Shown here: positions 46,025 to 54,896 of the stretch, one piece after another
Layout of the letters: each line of letters opens with the position of its first letter
Numbering within the stretch: position 1 is the first letter of the stretch
NCBI RefSeq assembly: GCF_000312425.1
Contig: NZ_HE997181.1
Location: 3,968,320 to 4,032,319, forward strand
DNA from: Reyranella massiliensis 521
Lineage (GTDB): Bacteria; Pseudomonadota; Alphaproteobacteria; Reyranellales; Reyranellaceae
Direction: 5' to 3'
DNA length: 64,000 bases
Position numbers and translations under genes: made by a program
The notes under the pieces: generated by a model
Databases searched by the model: none
The model's input: only the letters and a program-made list of their open reading frames with translations
Told to the model about the DNA's origin: nothing

Positions 46025-47614
46025 ATGCGTATTTGTGGTGTGCTCGGTGCCGTCGCAGCACTCGGCTTGATAGCGACGCCGGCACTCGCGCAGAAGAGCG
46101 GTGGCGTGATGAAGATGTACATTCACGACAATCCGCCCAGCGCGTCGATTCATGAGGAAGCAACGACCTCGACCGTCGTGCCGTTCATGGGCCTCTACAA
46201 CAATCTGGTGCTGTTCGATCAGCAGATTCCGCAGAACAGCCTCGAGACCATTCGCCCCGATCTTGCCGAAAGCTGGAGCTGGAGCGACGATGGCAAGAAC
46301 CTCACCTTCAAGCTGGTCGACAATGCCAAGTGGCACGACGGCAAGCCGTTCACCGCGGCCGACGTGAAGTGCACATGGGACATGTTAACCGGCAAGAGCG
46401 AGACGCAGAAGCTGCGCAAGAACCCGCGCGCCTCGTGGTACTGGAACCTCGACAAAGTCACGACCAACGGTGACCGTGAAGTCACCTTTCATCTCGGCCA
46501 GCCGCAGCCCTCGTTCCTTGTGCTGCTCGCCTCGGGCTACAGTCCTGTCTATTCCTGCCACGTGCCGACGGCGCAGATGCGCACCAAGCCGATCGGCACG
46601 GGCCCCTTCAAGCTCGCCGAATTCAGGCAGAAGGAGAGCATCAAGCTCACGCGGAACAAGGACTATTTCAAGAAGGGCAAACCCCGTCTTGACGGCATCG
46701 AGTTCTCGCTCGTGCCCGCCCGTGGCACGGCGATCCTCGGCTTCGTATCGGGCCGCTACGACATAACCTCGCCTTATGGCGTCACCATTCCGCTGCTCAA
46801 GGACGTCAAGGCGCAGGCGGCAGACGCGGTCTGCAAGGTCGCGGCGATGAACAACAACACCAACCTGATCCTGAACCGCGACGCGCCGCCGTTCGACAAT
46901 CCCGAAGTTCGCCGCGCCATGCTGCTCAGCCTCGATCGCAAGGCGTTCATCGACATCATCACCCAGGGCCAGTCCGACGTCGGCGGTGTCATGGAGCCCG
47001 CGCCCAACGGCGTCTGGGGTCTGCCCAAGGAGATGTACGACCAGATCTCGGGCTATGGGCCGGATGTGGAAAAGAACCGTGCCGAGGGCCGCAAGATCAT
47101 GGAGAAGCTGGGCTACGGGCCCGACAACAAGCTGAAGCTCAAGGTCTCGACCCGCAACCATCTGCTCTATCGCGATCCGGCGGTCATCCTGATCGACCAG
47201 CTCAAGGAAGTGTATTTCGAGGGCGAGCTCGACCTGGTCGACACGGCCCTCTGGTACGCCAAGGTGGCACGCAAGGATTACGCAATCGGTCTCAACACCA
47301 CTGGCAACGGCGTGGACGATCCCGACCAGAACTACTTCGAGAACTATGCCTGCAAGTCGGAGCGCAACTACACCGGCTACTGCAGCCCCGAGATCGAGAA
47401 GCTGTTCGTCGCGCAATCGGCCGAGCGCGATCTCGAGAAGCGCAAGAAGATCGTCTGGGATATCGACCGCAAACTGCTCGAAGACGGCGCACGGCCGGTC
47501 ATCATGTGGAATGCGTCGGGCACCTGCTGGCACCCCCATGTGAAGGGCTACGCACCGATGGTGAACAGCCTCTACAACGGGTCGCGCTTCGAAGAAGTCT
47601 GGCTCGACAAATAG
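46025..47614 (+). CDS. ABC transporter substrate-binding protein, family 5 (peptide type)
   Basis: The 529-residue protein has a signal peptide (MRICGVLGAVAALGLIATPALA) and the SBP_bac_5 layout: PDLAESWSWSDDGKNLTFKL, AKWHDGKPFTAADVKCTWDML (each part of the family signature), GTGPFKL and VRRAMLLSLDRKAF. Members bind peptides, nickel, opines or other solutes for ABC import. No permease or ATPase of that family follows, so it is an orphan. GGGAGG before the ATG supports the start. It follows phnE by 72 bases on the same strand. Confidence 0.92.
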   Translation: MRICGVLGAVAALGLIATPALAQKSGGVMKMYIHDNPPSASIHEEATTSTVVPFMGLYNNLVLFDQQIPQNSLETIRPDLAESWSWSDDGKNLTFKLVDNAKWHDGKPFTAADVKCTWDMLTGKSETQKLRKNPRASWYWNLDKVTTNGDREVTFHLGQPQPSFLVLLASGYSPVYSCHVPTAQMRTKPIGTGPFKLAEFRQKESIKLTRNKDYFKKGKPRLDGIEFSLVPARGTAILGFVSGRYDITSPYGVTIPLLKDVKAQAADAVCKVAAMNNNTNLILNRDAPPFDNPEVRRAMLLSLDRKAFIDIITQGQSDVGGVMEPAPNGVWGLPKEMYDQISGYGPDVEKNRAEGRKIMEKLGYGPDNKLKLKVSTRNHLLYRDPAVILIDQLKEVYFEGELDLVDTALWYAKVARKDYAIGLNTTGNGVDDPDQNYFENYACKSERNYTGYCSPEIEKLFVAQSAERDLEKRKKIVWDIDRKLLEDGARPVIMWNASGTCWHPHVKGYAPMVNSLYNGSRFEEVWLDK

Positions 47615-47629
47615 GTCGGGTCAGTGGCT

Positions 47630-47655
47630 GTCATGGTGCCGCTCGGCACCATGAC
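47630..47655. terminator. Perfect 12-bp palindromic hairpin between convergent genes
   Basis: GTCATGGTGCCG at 47630-47641 is followed by CT and its exact reverse complement at 47644-47655. It lies 16 bases after the peptide-type binding protein stop and 49 bases before the convergent adenine deaminase stop, the usual place for a bidirectional terminator. No T-run follows on either strand, so a protein-binding or repeat-element role is possible. Confidence 0.5.
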
Positions 47656-47703
47656 CTGCCGATAGCCGCATTGATCGAGGCTTGTCGTCGCCTCCCGAAC
47701 AGA

Positions 47704-49419
47704 TCAGCCGACCAGTTCGAAACGGTCCACGTCGACCAGGCCCTTGTCGGTGATCCTGAGATGCGGGATCACCGGGAGCGGCAGGAAGGCCATCTGCAAG
47801 AAGGGTTCATGCAGTTCAGTACCCAGTGCGCGAACCGCGGCGCGCAGCCGGCGCAACCCCTGCTCGACCTCCTCGAATGGCCGCTCGCTCATCAGGCCGG
47901 CAATGGGCAATGCCAGTTCGGCTACGATCTTGCCGTCGGCCGCAGCCGCGAATCCTCCCCGCAGCTCGATCAGCCGATTCACAGCCGTTTCCATGTCGCG
48001 GTCGTCGCAGCCGATGACGCAGATATTGTGACTGTCATGGCCGACCGATGACGCGATCGCACCGCGCTTCAATCCGAAACCTTTGACGAAGCCGCGACCG
48101 ACATTGCCGTTGTCGTTGTGACGGCCCAGCACGGCGATCTTGAGCACGTCGCGGGAAATGTCCGCCACGAGAGTGTCGCCACGTCGAGCCACCTCGACAT
48201 CCAGCCGGTCCGTCAGGATCTGCCCCGGCCGAATGCCGATCACCGGCGGCGACGCGCCCGCGCCGGCCGCAACGTGAAAGGTCGCCGCCGTCACCGGCCT
48301 GAGCTTTACCGAATCGAGCCCGACCGGCGGAACATCCGGCCGCGTCCTGAACCGATCCGGCGTCACCGGCGCCCCGCGGCAGATCACGGAATGGACCTTG
48401 CAGGTCGCGAGGTCTTCCAGAAGCACGATGTCTGCGCGCTGCCCCGGCGCCACCAGCCCGCGGTCGAACAGGCCGAAGTGCCGTGCCGCCGACCAGGTCG
48501 CTGCCCGATAGGCATCGAGCGGCCGGACACCACGGCCGATGGCCGCGCGAATCAGGTAGTCGACATGGCCTTCCTCGGCGATGTCGAGCGGGTTGCGATC
48601 GTCGGTGCAGAATGCCAGGAACGGCGCACGTTCCGTCGTGATCAGCTCGGAAAGTGCGGCGAGATCCTTGGAGACCGTCCCCTCGCGGACCAGCACCTGC
48701 ATGCCCTTGGCGAGCTTCTCGCGCGCCTCTGCCGCCGAGGTCGTCTCGTGGCAGTTGCGCACGCCCGCCGCGATGTAGGCATTGAGGTCGTAGGACGAGA
48801 GCAGCGGCGAATGACCGTCGATCTGAACATCCGAGAAGGCTGATAGCTTCGCGAGCACCGCCGGGTCCTTGTTCAGCACGCCGGGAACGTTCATGAACTC
48901 GGCCAGCCCCAGCACTTTGGGATGATGCTTGAAGGGCAGCAGGTCTTCCGCCTCCAGCCGTGCGCCCGACGTCTCCAGGTGGGTTGCCGGCACGCACGAC
49001 GAAAGCTGAACCCGCAGGTCCATCACCGTGACGGCGGCACATTCGAGAAAGTACTTCAGGCCCGTGAGGCCGAGCACGTTGCAGATTTCGTGGGGGTCGC
49101 AGATCGCCGTCGTGGTGCCGCGCGGTGTCACGCAGCGGTCGAACTCCAGCGGCGGCACCAGCGTCGACTCGCAATGGACATGGCTGTCGATGAAGCCCGG
49201 CACGGCGACCAGCCCGCGCCCGTCGATTTCCGTGGCGCCTCGATAGGTCTCGTGAATGCCCACGATGCGATCGCCCGCGACCGCGATATCGCCCACCGTC
49301 ACCTCGCCCGACGTCAAATCGAGAATACCGACCGACTTGACGACAAGGTCCGCCGGCACCTTGCCGCGCGCCTGATCGACGATATCTGCGAGCCGTGAAG
49401 GGGAAAGAGGAGCCCTCAT
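47704..49419 (-). CDS. ade: Adenine deaminase
   Basis: The 571-residue metal-dependent amidohydrolase converts adenine to hypoxanthine and ammonia. It has the metal site His80, His82 and Glu84 (SHVHCES), the DPHEICNVLG segment, DDRNPLDI and the ADE C-terminal motif SSVGHDSHNICVIG. The ATG at 49419 is preferred; the frame extends to 49482 without support. It is transcribed alone, converging on the peptide-type binding protein and divergent from the Bug-type gene. It fits with the urea and asparaginase genes as nitrogen salvage. Confidence 0.93.
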   Translation of the reverse strand: MRAPLSPSRLADIVDQARGKVPADLVVKSVGILDLTSGEVTVGDIAVAGDRIVGIHETYRGATEIDGRGLVAVPGFIDSHVHCESTLVPPLEFDRCVTPRGTTTAICDPHEICNVLGLTGLKYFLECAAVTVMDLRVQLSSCVPATHLETSGARLEAEDLLPFKHHPKVLGLAEFMNVPGVLNKDPAVLAKLSAFSDVQIDGHSPLLSSYDLNAYIAAGVRNCHETTSAAEAREKLAKGMQVLVREGTVSKDLAALSELITTERAPFLAFCTDDRNPLDIAEEGHVDYLIRAAIGRGVRPLDAYRAATWSAARHFGLFDRGLVAPGQRADIVLLEDLATCKVHSVICRGAPVTPDRFRTRPDVPPVGLDSVKLRPVTAATFHVAAGAGASPPVIGIRPGQILTDRLDVEVARRGDTLVADISRDVLKIAVLGRHNDNGNVGRGFVKGFGLKRGAIASSVGHDSHNICVIGCDDRDMETAVNRLIELRGGFAAAADGKIVAELALPIAGLMSERPFEEVEQGLRRLRAAVRALGTELHEPFLQMAFLPLPVIPHLRITDKGLVDVDRFELVG

Positions 49420-49556
49420 GGACAGGAGATAGGGCGGCCACCCGGAGAAGGCAACATTATCGGCTGGCGATGCGAGGTACACAAAGCCATCTTGCCGCCA
49501 TCCCTGTGGCTGACTAAGGGGCTCGTAAATCAGTCGTAAGAAAGGGAGGAATCTTC

Positions 49557-50525
49557 ATGTTTACCCGCCGTACCCTCGTGACCGGCGCCCTCGCCGCCAC
49601 GGCCCTGCCGACCATTGCGTCTGCGCAGGTCTCGGCCAGCCAGATCCGCCTCGTTGTTCCCTATGGCCCCGGCGGCTCGACCGATACGTCGGCGCGCGTT
49701 CTGGCGGAACGCATGGCAGCCGATACCGGCAAGTCGATCATCGTCGAGAACCGGCCGGGCGGCGGCACCATGATCGGCATGGCCAACGTCGCCAAGAGCA
49801 AGCCCGACGGCACGAGCCTGCTACTGCTGACGACGACCGCGGCCCTGCTGCCCGCCTTCGATATCCCGCTGCAGATCGATCCGCAGAAGGACTTGGCGAT
49901 GGTCTCGCAGCTCGCCGATATCCCCTGCGTGCTGGCCGTCAACGCCAAGCACCCGGCGAAGACCTTCCCCGAATTCCTCGAATGGGTGAAGGCGCAGCCG
50001 GGCCCCGTGCACTATGCGACGTCGAGCTCCGGCGGCCTGCCGCATCTCTGGGGCGAACTGATCAGCACGAAGGCGGGCGGCAAGCTCCAGCACATTCCAT
50101 ACAAGGCCGCGGCCGAGGCGCTGCGCGATACCGTCGCCGGCCATACCCAGGTGTTCGTCGACGTGACCATGCCGGTCGATGCCCAGATCAACGCCGGCAC
50201 GATGCGCGGCCTGATCTGCGGCGCGCAGAAGCGGGTGGCGAACGTGTCGAGCGTGCCGACCGCCAGCGAGCTCGGCATGCCCGACCTCGAGGCCGCCGTG
50301 TACTTCGGCGTCGCCACGACTGCCGGCACCGCCCCCGACGTCATCGCCTACTACAACACCGCCATCAACGCCGCGCTGAAGGTCCCGGCGGTGCAGGAGC
50401 GCCTGGCGTCGATGGGCTATATCCCGACCGGCGGCACGCCGGAGGCTTATACGAAGCGGCTGGCGGACGAGACGGTGCGGTGGCGCAAGGTCATCAAGGC
50501 CGCGAACATCCCCGCGCCGACCTGA
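49557..50525 (+). CDS. Tripartite tricarboxylate transporter family (Bug) substrate-binding protein
   Basis: The 322-residue binding protein has a short signal with an RR pair (MFTRRTLVTGALAATALPT, cleaved near ASA-Q) and the Bug motifs RLVVPYGPGGSTDTSAR, ENRPGGGTMIG and PDG. Bug proteins feed TctAB permeases with carboxylates or act as solute sensors; no tctA or tctB is present here. GGGAGGA seven bases before the ATG supports the start. Confidence 0.92.
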   Translation: MFTRRTLVTGALAATALPTIASAQVSASQIRLVVPYGPGGSTDTSARVLAERMAADTGKSIIVENRPGGGTMIGMANVAKSKPDGTSLLLLTTTAALLPAFDIPLQIDPQKDLAMVSQLADIPCVLAVNAKHPAKTFPEFLEWVKAQPGPVHYATSSSGGLPHLWGELISTKAGGKLQHIPYKAAAEALRDTVAGHTQVFVDVTMPVDAQINAGTMRGLICGAQKRVANVSSVPTASELGMPDLEAAVYFGVATTAGTAPDVIAYYNTAINAALKVPAVQERLASMGYIPTGGTPEAYTKRLADETVRWRKVIKAANIPAPT

Positions 50526-50732
50526 TCGCTGGCGACACAAATTAGAATTGCGAACAACTCGCAATTCATGGGTCTGCAGCCGGCCGAATATTCGTCCGCC
50601 ATCGTGTCGGGGGCTGGCTGCAGTGAGTGCGTTTAGAAACGAGGCTGTCCCGCCGGTCTATCCTGGGACTGACGACAGTTCGCCAACAACCGCGACAGTG
50701 AGGAGAATGCCTTCGTCGAACAGACGAAAGCG
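50526..50732. other. 207-base gap between convergent genes with two hairpins
   Basis: No gene is supported here. It holds a perfect 9-bp inverted repeat (GAATTGCGA at 50545-50553 and TCGCAATTC at 50559-50567), 19 bases after the Bug gene stop, which may act as a terminator. A second repeat pairs CTGCAGCCGGCC at 50574-50585 with GGCTGGCTGCAG at 50612-50623 (12 bp with one G-U). The 10-base palindrome CGAATATTCG begins at 50585. A 67-codon plus-strand frame here looks random. Confidence 0.5.
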
Positions 50733-51248
50733 TCAGCGCAGCCCGCCGTGACGGCGGCCGCTGCCCGTCGATGTCAGATCGAGCGCCCACGCCGTCTGCA
50801 GACAGAGGAACGCCAGGATCGCACCGATGGCGCGCGCATGGTTCCACGAAGTCCACGGGCCGGAGAATTCACGCCATGTGCCGGCCGCCGTCGCCTCGCT
50901 TGCCGCGACGGTCGCCAGCGTCTCGTTGAGCGGCACGTTCACCTGCAGGGTGACGCCAACCACCGCAATCGCCTGGATGACCGCCGCCAGGAAGGCGAGC
51001 CGCGCCGCGCCACGATGTCCGGCCGAGCGCGCCCCGAGAGCAGCCAGCAGAGGCAGAACCAGCGCACCGAAGAACACCGCGGCGAACAGGGCGTTGCGCA
51101 CGACGGTGTTGATGCCCTGCATGGTATGGATCGCCGACAAGGCGCCGCCGAGGTCGAGCCCCGGCATGACGATGGTCGAGAAGGCATAGAAGATGCCCGC
51201 GCTCAGCGCGGTGCACAGCAGGGCCAGGACGAAGAACAGGTGTCGCAT
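50733..51248 (-). CDS. DUF1772 (anthrone oxygenase-like) membrane protein
   Basis: The 171-residue protein has four hydrophobic segments and the DUF1772 marks AGIFYAFSTIVMPGL, AIHTMQGINTVVRN and NVPLNETLATV, with WREFSGPWTSWNHAR before the last helix. Members include fungal anthrone oxygenases and many bacterial membrane proteins of unknown function. It is a single gene, converging on the Bug gene and following the hydroxylase gene by 43 bases on the same strand. Confidence 0.85.
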   Translation of the reverse strand: MRHLFFVLALLCTALSAGIFYAFSTIVMPGLDLGGALSAIHTMQGINTVVRNALFAAVFFGALVLPLLAALGARSAGHRGAARLAFLAAVIQAIAVVGVTLQVNVPLNETLATVAASEATAAGTWREFSGPWTSWNHARAIGAILAFLCLQTAWALDLTSTGSGRRHGGLR

Positions 51249-51291
51249 GTGCGGGCTCCCTCCGGCGGCGCATCCTACGGAAAAAGTCGCC

Positions 51292-52470
51292 TCAGTCGAG
51301 CCCGTTGCCGCCGTAGAGCCAGTCGAGCGTATCGAGCCACTGATCCTGGGTCTTGGCGCTCATCATCGCATTGCGCAACGCCGCATGCGGTCCATCGGGG
51401 TGATAGACATGATCGCCCATCGCCCGCGACATCAACTGCACACGCGCCGTGCGCAACACACGGCGGTCGCGATAGGTCGTGAGTCCGGCCTTGAGAGACT
51501 GCGTCTTCGACAGTGAATCGGCCAGGCACACCGCATCTTCCATGGCCATGCAGGCGCCCTGCGCCATGTATTGCATCATGGGGTGCGCAGCATCTCCCAG
51601 CAGCGCCACGCGGCCGTCGATCCACCGCTCGACCGGGTCACGATCGCACAGCACCCACATGTGCCAGTCCTTGCCGTGGCGGATGATGTTCTGCGCCCGC
51701 TTGCAGACATGCGTGAAGCCTCTGCGCACCTCTTCGACCGACACGGGCTTGCCGGCGACCGGCTCGGGCGCATGGTTGTGGTAGGTAACGACGAGGTTGA
51801 ACACCTTCCACCCTGACAGTGGATAGTGGACGATGTGGCACTTGGGACCGGCCCACAGGGTGGCCGCGTTCCAGCGCAGATCCTCCGGCATCTGTTCCGT
51901 CGGGATCACCGAGCGATAGGTCGTGTGCCCCGAGACGCGCGGCGGGATATCGCCGACGACCTGGCGACGGACGTTCGACCAGAGCCCGTCGGCGCCGATC
52001 AACGCACGTCCGCGCACCGTTTCACCAGTGGCGAGCTTCGCGGCGACACCCTTGTCGTCCTGGTCGTAGCCCGTGACCTCCGCCGCCGACTTGAGATCGA
52101 TCAGCGCGTGATCGCGGCAGCCCTGCAGCAGCACCCCGTGCAGGTCGCCGCGATGGACGACGGCATAGGGATTGCCGAAGCGGGCGCGGAACCTCTCGCC
52201 GAGGTCGATATGACAGATTTCGCCGTCGGCCATCGCATCCATGAGGCGCAGCGAATCGATATAGACGGCCATGCCGCGCGCCGCGGGGCCGACGCCCAAT
52301 CTATCGAAGCAATGAAAGGCATTGGGCCCGAGCTGAATGCCGGCGCCGATCTCGCCGAAGCGGGAGGACCGCTCCAGCACCAAAGTGGGGATGCCCTGCT
52401 GGGCAAGCGCCAGGGCGGCAGCGAGGCCACCGATGCCACCACCGGCGATCAGGATTCTATCTTGGTCCAC
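51292..52470 (-). CDS. FAD-dependent monooxygenase, 3-hydroxybenzoate 6-hydroxylase-like
   Basis: The 392-residue flavoprotein has the N-terminal GGGIGGLAAALALAQ, the DG motif GADGLWSNVRR and the GD motif ALLGDAAHPMMQYMAQGA. The closest style is that of salicylate and 3-hydroxybenzoate 6-hydroxylases, which make gentisate or catechol. I prefer a GTG start at 52470 with AGAAGG six bases upstream; an ATG at 52488 is the alternative. Either start overlaps the end of the CoA transferase gene, so both are coupled. Confidence 0.85.
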   Translation of the reverse strand: MDQDRILIAGGGIGGLAAALALAQQGIPTLVLERSSRFGEIGAGIQLGPNAFHCFDRLGVGPAARGMAVYIDSLRLMDAMADGEICHIDLGERFRARFGNPYAVVHRGDLHGVLLQGCRDHALIDLKSAAEVTGYDQDDKGVAAKLATGETVRGRALIGADGLWSNVRRQVVGDIPPRVSGHTTYRSVIPTEQMPEDLRWNAATLWAGPKCHIVHYPLSGWKVFNLVVTYHNHAPEPVAGKPVSVEEVRRGFTHVCKRAQNIIRHGKDWHMWVLCDRDPVERWIDGRVALLGDAAHPMMQYMAQGACMAMEDAVCLADSLSKTQSLKAGLTTYRDRRVLRTARVQLMSRAMGDHVYHPDGPHAALRNAMMSAKTQDQWLDTLDWLYGGNGLD

Positions 52471-53671
52471 CCACCACCTTCTCGTCATGCAGGCGGGCGA
52501 TCTCGGAGCCCGGCAGACCGAGAATACCGGAAAGAATCTCGTCCGTATGCTGGCCCAGCACCGGCGCCGTCTTCGGCGGCTGGCGCGGCACGGCGCCGAA
52601 CTGCAACGGCGAGGCCGCGACGGGATAGCGGCCGATGCCCGGCTGGTCGAGGATCGTGAACATCGGATTGTCGAGCACGGCCTCGCGGTCCGCCGCCAGT
52701 TCGCGGAAGGTCTTGTAGGGGGCCCAGAGCGCCCCAGCCTTCTTCAGGGCCGCACCCACCTCCTCCGCCGTATGCCGGGCGGCCCAGGGCTCGATCACGG
52801 CGCACAGCCGATCGCGCGCATGCCAGCGACCGGCATCGCTCTTGAGGTCGAAGCCGGTGTCCTTCTCGATGGTCGCGAAGGCCTGCTTGAACCCTCCGGC
52901 ACTGGCCAGCGCATCGACATGGCGGTCGGAGAAGATGCAGATCATGACGAACCGGCCGTCCTTGGTGCGGAAGTCGCGGCCGAAGGTGCCGAAAATCTCG
53001 TTCCCGACGCGCGGGCGGTCGACTTTGTTGACCACCGCTTCGCCGATGTAGCCCAGCGCCGACGTTGCCGCGAGCGCCATATCCTGCAGCGGCAGGACGA
53101 TGCGCTGGCCCTGCCCGGTCAGGCGGCGGTGCCGTTCGGCGGCGAGAATCGCCATGGCGCCCGCATACGCCGTGGCCAGATCCCAAGGCGGTGCCACGGC
53201 ATTCACCGGCTCCGCATGATCGACAGGCCCCGTGACCATGGGAAAGCCGGTGATGGCGTTCACCGTGTAGTCGACATGCGCACTGCCATCGCGCGCGCCG
53301 ACGATGTTGAGCGCGATCAGGTCGGCACGCTTCTTCGCCAGCTCCTCGTAGGCGAGCCAGCCGCGCGCCGGCATGTTGGTGGTGAAGATGCCGGCCCCTT
53401 CGCCCGGCGCCGTGATCAGGGCTGTGAGAATTTCCCGGCCCTTCGGGTTGCGCAGATCGACAGCGATGGAGCGCTTGCCCTTGTTGAGGCCAGCCCAATA
53501 GATCGACCGACCGTCCTTCGTGACCGGCCAGCGGTCGCTATCGAGGCCGCCGTTGATATCGTCGAAGCGGATCACGTCCGCGCCGAGCTGGGCCAGCGTC
53601 ATGCCGCCCAGCGGTGCTGCGATAAAGGCCGATCCTTCGACGATGCGAAGGCCGGCAAGAATGCCTGTCAT
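52457..53671 (-). CDS. mct: CaiB/BaiF CoA transferase, 2-methylfumaryl-CoA isomerase (Mct) homologue
   Basis: The 404-residue class III CoA transferase closely follows the Chloroflexus mesaconyl-C1-CoA C1-C4 CoA transferase as I recall it: GLRIVEGSAFIAAPLGGMTL, ADVIRFDDINGGLDSDRWP, WAGLNKGKRS, ITGFPMVTGPV and RPRVGNEIFGTFGRDF. That enzyme moves CoA within mesaconyl-CoA in the 3-hydroxypropionate bicycle. No other bicycle gene is here. Its gene overlaps the hydroxylase downstream, so it may act in an aromatic or C5-dicarboxylate pathway. The identity rests on memory of the family, not on a search. Confidence 0.75.
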   Translation of the reverse strand: MTGILAGLRIVEGSAFIAAPLGGMTLAQLGADVIRFDDINGGLDSDRWPVTKDGRSIYWAGLNKGKRSIAVDLRNPKGREILTALITAPGEGAGIFTTNMPARGWLAYEELAKKRADLIALNIVGARDGSAHVDYTVNAITGFPMVTGPVDHAEPVNAVAPPWDLATAYAGAMAILAAERHRRLTGQGQRIVLPLQDMALAATSALGYIGEAVVNKVDRPRVGNEIFGTFGRDFRTKDGRFVMICIFSDRHVDALASAGGFKQAFATIEKDTGFDLKSDAGRWHARDRLCAVIEPWAARHTAEEVGAALKKAGALWAPYKTFRELAADREAVLDNPMFTILDQPGIGRYPVAASPLQFGAVPRQPPKTAPVLGQHTDEILSGILGLPGSEIARLHDEKVVGGPR

Positions 53672-53696
53672 TGTGCGTTTCCATGTCTTGTTTTGC

Positions 53697-54818
53697 TTAT
53701 TTACGTCCGAGCGTGTGTTCACGCTTCTCCAGCCACCAGCCGTACTCCGGTGTCCAAAGGTCGAAGTCGGGATCGCAACCCAGCGCCTGCGCGGCATGCA
53801 AAGCCCAGAAGGGTTCGTAAAGCGCCTGCCGCCCGATCGCGATCAGGTCGGCATCGCCGGCCTGCAGGATCGCCTCGGCCTGCGGGCCATCGAGGATCAA
53901 CCCAACGGCCATGGTCGGGATACCGGCCCGCTTCTTGACCGCCGACGCGAACGGCACCTGGAAGCCCAGGCCGCGCTTCACGCCGGCCGCCGTCGCCGCG
54001 CCCGCAATGCCACCCGAAGAGCAATCGACGACATCCACACCGAGCGCTTTCAGCTCCTGCGCGAAGGCAACGGTATCGTCGACATCCCAGCCGCCGCCGC
54101 CATCGACCGCGGAGACACGCACGAACAGCGGCTTGTTCTCGGGCCACACCTGGCGTACCGCGCGCACCACATCGAGCGGGAAGCGCATGCGGCCGGCGCG
54201 GTCGCCGCCGTACTTGTCGTTGCGCGTATTGCTGATCGACGACAGGAACTGCGCCAACAGATAGCCGTGCGCGCCATGGATTTCGAGCACGTCGTAGCCC
54301 GCCGCATCGGCCCGCTTCGCCGCGGCAGCGAACTTCGTCACCAGCTCCTCGATTTCCACCGCCGACAAGGCGCGCGGCTTCAGCCAGCCGTCGGCGGCAG
54401 GCAGATCGGTCGGACCGACCACTTCCCACTTCTTCCAGCCCGCGCCCGGGGGCCCCAGTTCACCCGGCTTGTCGAAGGTACGCGGCGTCGAGCCCTTCCG
54501 GCCGGAATGCGTGATCTGCGTCGCAGCCAGCGCCCCCTCGCCCTTGATGAAGGCGGTGAGCCGCTTGTGGCTTGCGATCTGGCTATCGTCCCATAGACCG
54601 AGATCGCCTTGCGTCACCCGTCCGCGCGGCTCGACGGCGCAGTTCTCGGTGAAGACTATGCCGAATTTGCCCAGCGCGAACTTGCCGAGGTGCACGAGAT
54701 GGAAGTCGTTCACCAATCCATCCGTCGCGCGGAACTGGACCATGGGAGAGACCACACAGCGGTTCGGCGCGGTGACACCGCGCAGCTTCAGGGGCGAGAA
54801 GAGGAGCGGTTTCTGCAA
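53697..54818 (-). CDS. NADH:flavin oxidoreductase, Old Yellow Enzyme family
   Basis: The 373-residue FMN TIM barrel has NRCVVSPMVQFRATDG, the substrate His pair in YDVLEIHGAHGYLLAQFLS, TRNDKYGGDRAGRMRF and IAIGRQALYEP. It is of the YqjM-like class and reduces activated double bonds (enones, 2-enoates) with NAD(P)H. The start is a TTG at 54818, with GGGAG eight bases upstream; the open frame goes on to 55844 but only as antisense of the D-aminoacylase. It lies 25 bases before the CoA transferase on the same strand. Confidence 0.9.
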   Translation of the reverse strand: MQKPLLFSPLKLRGVTAPNRCVVSPMVQFRATDGLVNDFHLVHLGKFALGKFGIVFTENCAVEPRGRVTQGDLGLWDDSQIASHKRLTAFIKGEGALAATQITHSGRKGSTPRTFDKPGELGPPGAGWKKWEVVGPTDLPAADGWLKPRALSAVEIEELVTKFAAAAKRADAAGYDVLEIHGAHGYLLAQFLSSISNTRNDKYGGDRAGRMRFPLDVVRAVRQVWPENKPLFVRVSAVDGGGGWDVDDTVAFAQELKALGVDVVDCSSGGIAGAATAAGVKRGLGFQVPFASAVKKRAGIPTMAVGLILDGPQAEAILQAGDADLIAIGRQALYEPFWALHAAQALGCDPDFDLWTPEYGWWLEKREHTLGRK

Positions 54819-54896
54819 AGGTCGATCTCCCGAACGGGATGGCTTCAAGGGCGTCAAACATAGACTGGTGCATGCACCCCGGCCTATCCTTCCTCC

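Noticed and set aside
50548-50751. A 67-codon plus-strand frame after the Bug gene
   Set aside because: It is low complexity and Arg/Pro/Ser rich, with no ribosome binding site, and runs through the hairpins.
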